From: Bradyrhizobium tropiciagri | GTDB taxonomy: Bacteria; Pseudomonadota; Alphaproteobacteria; Rhizobiales; Xanthobacteraceae | DNA: 64,000 nucleotides | Direction of reading: 5' to 3' | NCBI RefSeq assembly: GCF_018130545.1 | Contig: NZ_JAFCKF010000003.1 | Coordinates: forward strand, 744,001-808,000 | Shown: positions 58,915 through 64,000 of the stretch, in pieces | Position numbering within the stretch: position 1 is the first letter of the stretch | How the letters are laid out: each line of letters begins with the position of its first letter | Made by a program: the position numbers and the translations under genes | Notes under the pieces: model-generated | What the model was told of the DNA's origin: nothing | The model's database searches: none | What the model saw: only the letters and a program-made list of their open reading frames with translations

Positions 58915-59045
58915 TCGCCTCGACTAGTGCCGCATTTGGATCAGACTTTGTCTTAGCCGCGGCGGCTTCATGGACGGCACAGATTGATGGCGCGCGATCG
59001 AGGCACCCCCGCGCCCCGATCGCGTCATGTATCTCTCGTGGCCGG

Positions 59046-60179
59046 TCAGTAGCGATAGGGCTCGATATCAAGCAGCGGGAATGCGCTGAACACGCTCGGC
59101 AAATTGGTCGGCATTGCCGGATGCAGGTAGGACTTGTCCAGTTCGGCGAAGCTGGTGACGCCAAGCAGACCGAGGCAGCGGATCACTTCGTCCTCCAGCA
59201 ATTCAAGCATCCGAACGATGCCCGCCTCGCCGGCCGCGGCCAGCGCCCAGCATTGCAGGCGACCGATCCCGACCAGGTCGGCGCCCGAGACGATAGCCTT
59301 CACGATGTCGGTACCGCGGCAGATCGAGCCGTCGACCATGATCTTGGCGCGGCCCGCGACGGCCTGGACGATCTCGGGCAGGACATGCATCGACCCGCGG
59401 CCATGGTCGAGCTGCCGTCCGCCATGATTTGAGACGTAGATCCAGTCGACTCCATGGTCGATCGCGATCCTGGCGTCTTCGGCGGTCGCGATGCCCTTGA
59501 GGATCAGCGGAATCTTGAACTTGTCCTTGATCAACTTCACCGTCCGCCATTCCAGGCCCTTCTGGAAGTCGCCGCCGGTGGCGCGGATGCGGCTCTCGCG
59601 GACATAGCGCTTGGCAATGTCGCGCTCGCGCCGGCTGTAATGGGCAGTGTCCACGGTGAGGCAAAACGCGGCGTAGCCGTTGTCGACGGTACGGCTGACC
59701 ACGTCCTCGACGAAGGCGTCGTCGCCACGCACATAGAGCTGGAAGATGCGCAAGGCATCAGGCGCCGCCTTGGCGGTGTTCTCGAGCCCGGGCTCCGATA
59801 CGGAGCTCAGCATGTGCGCCGCGCCAAACGTTCCCGCGCCGCGCGCAACGGCCGCGCCCGCGTCCGGATCGAAGATCTCGAGCGCGCCAACCGGAGCGAT
59901 CATCACGGGAAGCCGTAGCTTACGTCCGAACACCTCGGTGGACGGATCGATATTGATGACGTTGCGCAGGACGCGCGGCCGGAACGCGATCTCGTCGAGC
60001 GCCATTCTGTTGCGGCGCATCGTGGTCTCAGTTTCGGAGGCGCCGACGATGTAGTCCCAGGCGTTCTGGTTCAACCTTGCGCGGGCCTTTTGCGCGAATT
60101 CGTGCAAGTTCTGGAATTCCTCGCCGCTGGCGCCGAGCTCAACATTGCGCGCCTGTCGAATGGGGGTCCCGTCATTCAT
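59046..60179 (-). CDS. FMN-dependent alpha-hydroxyacid dehydrogenase (LldD/glycolate oxidase family)
   Basis: 377 residues, family length. Ribosome site GGAGAAG. Seen: FAQKARARLNQNAWDYIVGA (FMN barrel start), PVMIAPVGALEIFDPDAG, LTVDTAHYSRRERDIAKRYV, KGIATAEDARIAIDHGVDWI (Lys near the flavin), and the catalytic-His segment YVSNHGGRQLDHGRG. The following barrel strands VDGSICRGTDIVKAIVSGAD and VGIGR contain the usual Arg. L-lactate, mandelate or glycolate are possible substrates; the sequence does not decide. Alone between small genes and the GlxA-type regulator. Confidence 0.9.
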   Translation of the reverse strand: MNDGTPIRQARNVELGASGEEFQNLHEFAQKARARLNQNAWDYIVGASETETTMRRNRMALDEIAFRPRVLRNVINIDPSTEVFGRKLRLPVMIAPVGALEIFDPDAGAAVARGAGTFGAAHMLSSVSEPGLENTAKAAPDALRIFQLYVRGDDAFVEDVVSRTVDNGYAAFCLTVDTAHYSRRERDIAKRYVRESRIRATGGDFQKGLEWRTVKLIKDKFKIPLILKGIATAEDARIAIDHGVDWIYVSNHGGRQLDHGRGSMHVLPEIVQAVAGRAKIMVDGSICRGTDIVKAIVSGADLVGIGRLQCWALAAAGEAGIVRMLELLEDEVIRCLGLLGVTSFAELDKSYLHPAMPTNLPSVFSAFPLLDIEPYRY

Positions 60180-60343
60180 GGTGTTTCTTCTCCCGATTTG
60201 GCCGGCACATTAGCCGCAGACAAACCGGAAAAGCTACCACCTGAGCGACGAATCCGGCCAACGAAGGCCAGCTATTCGCTCGTGGGATAGATCCGCTTGC
60301 GACGCGAAGCGCCCACATCCGAACCGAGCTCGCCTGAGGCGGG

Positions 60344-61363
60344 CTAACTGCCCGAGAACCGGTTTCGGTACTCGGTCGGCGACACGCCGAGGTGGCGCAG
60401 GAAGGCCCTCCGCATTCGTTCGTCGTCGCCAAATCCCGCGCGCTTGGCGACCTCGACCACGCCGCCGATCTGACGGCTTTCGAGCAGCAAGCGCGCCGTT
60501 TCCACGCGCAGCGCCTCGACGCCGCTCGCCGGCGTCATGCCGGTGCGGCTGACATAGGTCCGGGCAAAGGTGCGCGGCGTCATCCCCGCCTTTTCCGCGA
60601 GGGTCTCGACCTTGAGGTCTTCAGTAATGTTCTCGATGATCCAGGCGTGCAGCGCGCTGAAGCGTCCCTCGACGTCCGATGCCTGGGCTGCAAGGACGGT
60701 CGAAAATTGGCTCTGACCGCCGGGCCGTTTCAGAAACACCACAAGCCTGCGCGCAACGTCGAGCGCGATGGTGTGGCCGAAATCCTCCTCGATCATGGCC
60801 AGCGCCAGATCGATGCCGGCGCTGACCCCCGCCGATGACCAGACATGTCCGTCCTTGACGAAGATCGCGTTGGGCTCGACCCGGATGTTGGGGAAGCTGT
60901 CCTGTAGACGCGGACAATAACGCCAGTGCGTTGCAGCACGCTTGCCGTCCAGGATCCCGGTCCAGGCCAGGGCAAAGGCGCCGAGGCATACCGACGCGAT
61001 CCGGCGTGCCTTCGGCAGCGCCTCCGCGATCCAGTTCATCAACGCGGCGTCGTTGCGGATCTTCCAGATGCCGGGCCCGCCGGGGATCACCAGCGTGTCG
61101 ACCTCGGTGGGCGCAAGACTGGCGATCGGCGCCGTGTCGATCATCATGCCGACATCGGTCGGCACCAGGCCGCCCGAGGTCGATAGGTAGGACAGCGCGT
61201 AGTCGGGCCCGGGCAGCTCGATCGCCTCCAGTTCTGCGAACACCTGCGCCGGCCCCGAGATGTCGAGCAAGGTCACGCCTGGAAAGGCGATGATCGCGAT
61301 CCGCCGCGCGGCTTTCTTGTCGCGCGCCTCGGGCCGGGGCGGTTTGGCAGTTTTCGAGGGCAT
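60344..61363 (-). CDS. GlxA family transcriptional regulator (DJ-1/PfpI domain plus AraC HTH)
   Basis: 339 residues from the ATG at 61363 (AAAGGACAAT upstream); the frame extends to 61438 without a ribosome site. N-terminal DJ-1/PfpI domain with IAFPGVTLLDISGPAQVF, TLVIPGGPGIW and the nucleophile-elbow segment ASVCLGAFALAW. The C-terminal AraC domain carries LKVETLAEKAGMTPRTFARTY and a second helix-turn-helix ending HLGVSPTEYRNRF. Such proteins sense a small molecule in the DJ-1-like domain. Divergent to the next gene, 63 bases away. Confidence 0.93.
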   Translation of the reverse strand: MPSKTAKPPRPEARDKKAARRIAIIAFPGVTLLDISGPAQVFAELEAIELPGPDYALSYLSTSGGLVPTDVGMMIDTAPIASLAPTEVDTLVIPGGPGIWKIRNDAALMNWIAEALPKARRIASVCLGAFALAWTGILDGKRAATHWRYCPRLQDSFPNIRVEPNAIFVKDGHVWSSAGVSAGIDLALAMIEEDFGHTIALDVARRLVVFLKRPGGQSQFSTVLAAQASDVEGRFSALHAWIIENITEDLKVETLAEKAGMTPRTFARTYVSRTGMTPASGVEALRVETARLLLESRQIGGVVEVAKRAGFGDDERMRRAFLRHLGVSPTEYRNRFSGS

Positions 61364-61426
61364 ATTGTCCTTTAAGCCATTGGAGGCCGCCCTGTATAGC
61401 TCGCGATGGAATTCTGGAGTTCTGCC

Positions 61427-62140
61427 ATGTCGCGACATCTGGGCAGCGGATATGAGGCGATCAAATCGCCTTGGACGGACTACGCGGTCTACAGTCTACC
61501 CGACGCCTCCCGGATCGAAGCCTGCGACCGTCAGCCGCTGATGGACGCCATGAACGGCATCATTGCCGTCAACTGGCAGGCTACCGAGCCGCATTGGACA
61601 GCAACCTCCTCGCCCTTCGACAAGAAGTACAGCCTGATCCTCGTCTATGACGGATCCGGCCTCGTGGCTTTCTCCGTCTACCGCGTCCTGCAGATGTCGG
61701 CCGGACTTGGAATCTATCGAAGCGGCACGGAAGTGCTGCCTGCGCACCAGGGCCGCGGCTTCTACGGCTTCTTCACATCGGAAGTCCTGAAATGCTCGGG
61801 CGCAACCGAGCGGCCCGACGGCAACGTGCTCTATGGCTGGCGCACCCGCAATCCGATCGTCTGGGCAGCGAACGCTAAGATTTGCGAAAAAGTGTCTCCA
61901 TCATTGCTCGACGATGCGCAGGATCCGGCGTTGCAGGCCGCGTGTATCGAGATGTGCACCTCGCTCTATCCGGGCAAGCCGCTCGAATTGCCGGACATGA
62001 TCATGCGCGGCGCTTACGGCCACATTAAACACCATCGGCAGGCCTATCATGGCACCGCGTCGCTGGTCGATGCTGCGATGTCGCGCAAGATTCCGAATTC
62101 AGCGGATGCCCTTTTCTCAGTCGGTTACGCGAGGGTCTGA
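61427..62140 (+). CDS. Putative GNAT-fold acyltransferase, unknown function
   Basis: 237 residues from the ATG at 61427 (MSRHLGSGYEAIKSPW), an in-frame ATG at 61406 being possible. The middle reads YSLILVYDGSGLVAFSVYRVL and RSGTEVLPAHQGRGFYGFFTSEVL, where VLPAHQGRGFYGFF is like the acetyl-CoA loop of GNAT enzymes. The N-terminal (WTDYAVYSLPDA) and C-terminal parts match no family I know. Its stop overlaps the start of the MFS gene, so the two are coupled and may work on the same small molecule. Confidence 0.72.
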   Translation: MSRHLGSGYEAIKSPWTDYAVYSLPDASRIEACDRQPLMDAMNGIIAVNWQATEPHWTATSSPFDKKYSLILVYDGSGLVAFSVYRVLQMSAGLGIYRSGTEVLPAHQGRGFYGFFTSEVLKCSGATERPDGNVLYGWRTRNPIVWAANAKICEKVSPSLLDDAQDPALQAACIEMCTSLYPGKPLELPDMIMRGAYGHIKHHRQAYHGTASLVDAAMSRKIPNSADALFSVGYARV

Positions 62141-63432
62141 TGTCGATGCTCGGACAACAAGCAGTTTACGCCCCGACGTCGCGCTTCACTGATCGCGCCT
62201 ATCTCGCATGGACGGCGGTAGCGATCGCCTACGCCATTGCCTTCCTGCAACGCGTGTCGCCGCAATCGGTAAGCCTCAGCTTCATGCACGACTTCAACAC
62301 CGATGCAGCCGGTGTTGCGATGCTGGCCTCGAGCTATTTCTGGGGCTACACATTGATGCAGATCCCGGCCGGACTTCTGGTCGATCGCTACGGCGTCAAG
62401 CGCGTCGTCCTCGTCAGCATGATCGCCTCCTCGCTCGGCAGCGCCGCCTTCGCGCTGGCACCGAACCTGCTCGACGTCTTTGCCGCGCGCCTGATCGTCG
62501 CCTGCGGTGACGCGCTGGTCTTCACCGCACTCCTGAAGCTGGTGGCGCAGAGCTTCTCCGACGAGCGGTTCGGCATGATGTCGGGCATCTCGCAGGTCTC
62601 CGGCTATGTCGGAGGCGTGATTGCGACCACGCCGCTTGCCGCCGCCGTCTCCGGGTTTGGCTGGCGGGCCTGCTTCCTGTTCATCGCCTGCATCGGACTT
62701 GCCAACCTCGCCTTCGCCAAGCTCGCGCTCAAGCCCGATCCGGCCTCGCATAGCAACAAGACGCTGAAGGGCGTCGTGATCGCTGCGCGGCAAGCGCTGG
62801 CGCATGTCGCGAACTGGGGCTGCGCAATGACGTTTGCCTCGCACTTTGCGGTCGTGACGACGCTGTCGGGCGTCTGGGGCATTCCGATGGTCGCCCATTT
62901 CTTCCATATCTCGCCGACGGCGGCCGGAACGCCGCTGCTCGCCTTCATGATCGGCAACGCGCTCGGCTCGATCTTCCTCGGTCACGTCGCCGATCGTGCC
63001 GCAGCGGCACTCGACCGCGCGTTGATCGGCATCTGCGCGTTGCGCATGCTGCTGATCGCAATGCTGCTGCCGCCGATCGCGCAGACATTTGGTCTCGCCT
63101 ACGTCACTGTTGTGTTCACGGCTCTGGGCCTCGTCGCCGGCGGCACCGTCCCGCTGGTGCTGAAATGCGTCAAGAAGCTCTACACCGCGGACCTGATCGG
63201 CGTCGGCGCCTCCGTGAACACCACTGCCGCCGGGATATTCGCCGGCATCGCGCAGCCCATCATCGGCTTCGCGATGCTTGCCGCGAGCCACGCCTCCGGA
63301 ACCGACGCCGTGCACAACACGGCCGCGATCGATGACGGCGGCTACAGCGCCTTGATCGTCATTCTGCTTCTCATGTCGTTGCCGGGTATTGCCGGGCCAC
63401 TCGTGATGAGAAGCAAGTTGATAGCTCGTTAG
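62140..63432 (+). CDS. MFS transporter (nitrate/nitrite- or drug-type, 12 spans)
   Basis: 430 residues. Opening VAIAYAIAFLQRVSPQSVSL, then LMQIPAGLLVDRYGVKRVVLVS, the helix 2-3 loop (GxLVDRYGxRR) conserved in MFS. Twelve hydrophobic segments. The segment LQRVSPQSVS with FNTDAAGVAMLASSYFWGYTLM resembles the family of MFS proteins annotated as sugar-phosphate or anion permeases. Direction of transport not known. Starts inside the stop codon of the putative acyltransferase gene (TGATG), so it is its operon partner. Confidence 0.88.
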   Translation: MSMLGQQAVYAPTSRFTDRAYLAWTAVAIAYAIAFLQRVSPQSVSLSFMHDFNTDAAGVAMLASSYFWGYTLMQIPAGLLVDRYGVKRVVLVSMIASSLGSAAFALAPNLLDVFAARLIVACGDALVFTALLKLVAQSFSDERFGMMSGISQVSGYVGGVIATTPLAAAVSGFGWRACFLFIACIGLANLAFAKLALKPDPASHSNKTLKGVVIAARQALAHVANWGCAMTFASHFAVVTTLSGVWGIPMVAHFFHISPTAAGTPLLAFMIGNALGSIFLGHVADRAAAALDRALIGICALRMLLIAMLLPPIAQTFGLAYVTVVFTALGLVAGGTVPLVLKCVKKLYTADLIGVGASVNTTAAGIFAGIAQPIIGFAMLAASHASGTDAVHNTAAIDDGGYSALIVILLLMSLPGIAGPLVMRSKLIAR

Positions 63433-63457
63433 TGTCGTTATGAGTGTAGGGGGTATT

Positions 63458-64000
63458 ATGGAGCGCTTGTTCTTGAGAAAAGGCGAAGTCGCGTCAAGCT
63501 TTCCGGTCAGCAGTTGGCAAAGCGTGATGTTCTCCGAGTTTGAGGCTCAGATGAGCAGCGAGGCAAGACCGTTCCCTTGCGTGTTCGGAGTGACCGGACA
63601 TCGCCAGGACCAGCTCCGCTACCTCTTCCTCGATCCGTATGATGTCGCAGTGCTCGGCGAGCAACTCGGACAATACGTGTCGGAGGCGCGTTCATTCGGT
63701 CCCAACACGTCGTTGATCGTGTTCACGCGGCCTCGCCCGGTCCAAACGCTCGACGCCTATTATCGCAAGATGTGGCTGACGCTCGACCAGCTCGCGCGGC
63801 TGGACAAGAATCCATGGCCGACGGAGATTCCCGAACAGATCGATCACCCGATGTGGGAATTCTCGTTCGCGGGCGAGCCGATCTTCGTGGTCTGTACGAC
63901 GCCTGCGCATGTGATGCGCCAGAGCCGGCGGTCCAGCGCCTTCATGCTGACGTTCCAGCCGCGCTGGGTGTTTGAAAAAATCCTCGGGACGGAAAAGGCG
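63458..64000 (+). CDS. YqcI/YcgG family protein, cut by the right edge
   Basis: Open frame of 181 codons to the window end, from the ATG at 63458 with TAGGGGG upstream (an ATG 18 bases earlier is in frame). The sequence FPCVFGVTGHRQDQLRYLFLD and SLIVFTRPRPVQTLDAYYRK, with HPMWEFSFAGEPIFVVCTTPAHVMRQSRR, matches the YqcI/YcgG family, whose function is not established; some members sit in biosynthetic gene clusters. A few tens of residues are missing at the C-terminus. Probably one unit with the MFS gene (25 bases). Confidence 0.8.
   Translation, partial: MERLFLRKGEVASSFPVSSWQSVMFSEFEAQMSSEARPFPCVFGVTGHRQDQLRYLFLDPYDVAVLGEQLGQYVSEARSFGPNTSLIVFTRPRPVQTLDAYYRKMWLTLDQLARLDKNPWPTEIPEQIDHPMWEFSFAGEPIFVVCTTPAHVMRQSRRSSAFMLTFQPRWVFEKILGTEKA

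Overview
The window is 64 kb of GC-rich chromosome from an alphaproteobacterium. It most resembles Bradyrhizobium or a close Nitrobacteraceae relative. The evidence is the codon use, the many solute-binding proteins of the Bug/TctC, TRAP and Liv types, the Tat-exported periplasmic enzymes, a phasin, and dispersed palindromic repeats in the gaps. This placement rests on gene content and family knowledge, not on a database search. No rRNA, tRNA or CRISPR array was seen.

Layout. 1-1288: a truncated polysaccharide flippase. 1.5-9.2 kb: a class III CoA-transferase, then a minus-strand run tctC-mtnP-mtnA-tctB-tctA in which two methylthioadenosine salvage genes sit inside a tripartite tricarboxylate transporter set, and a crotonase-fold enzyme. 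9.3-18.7 kb: two paralogous class V aminotransferases flanking an MFS transporter, a divergent GntR regulator, a 997-residue FAD/Fe-S D-2-hydroxyacid dehydrogenase fusion, a GlcG-like protein and an enoyl-CoA hydratase. 18.8-31.5 kb: a molybdopterin oxidoreductase, several solute-binding proteins, and a GntR-linked catabolic island (SDR, TRAP DctPQM, cyclase, TctC, Tat-exported amidohydrolase). 31.5-37.5 kb: a Crp/Fnr regulator with a perfect CRP-type palindrome nearby, and an ABC importer operon ending in a metallophosphoesterase.

37.6-52 kb: a zinc alcohol dehydrogenase and a probable catabolic island for a ring compound. It holds a LivFGMHK importer, a CoxMSL-type molybdenum hydroxylase, an LLM flavin monooxygenase, a CE4-fold deacetylase/amidohydrolase, and a second two-component flavin monooxygenase with its reductase and a TetR regulator. 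52.2-56.8 kb: a decayed prophage. It contains a GNAT gene, small membrane proteins, terminase-associated small genes, a terminase fused by deletion to another gene, two frameshifted genes, and a 327-bp direct repeat (325/327 identical) carrying a promoter followed at once by an intrinsic terminator. 56.9-64 kb: small membrane proteins, a phasin, an FMN-dependent alpha-hydroxyacid dehydrogenase, a GlxA-type regulator, an MFS transporter and a YqcI/YcgG protein cut by the right edge.

Most of the window is uptake plus oxidative catabolism: periplasmic capture proteins are paired with cytosolic CoA-dependent, flavin or molybdenum enzymes under local GntR or TetR control. The least ordinary stretches are the duplicated promoter-terminator module in the prophage remnant, the ring-degradation island, and the methylthioadenosine genes embedded in a transporter operon.
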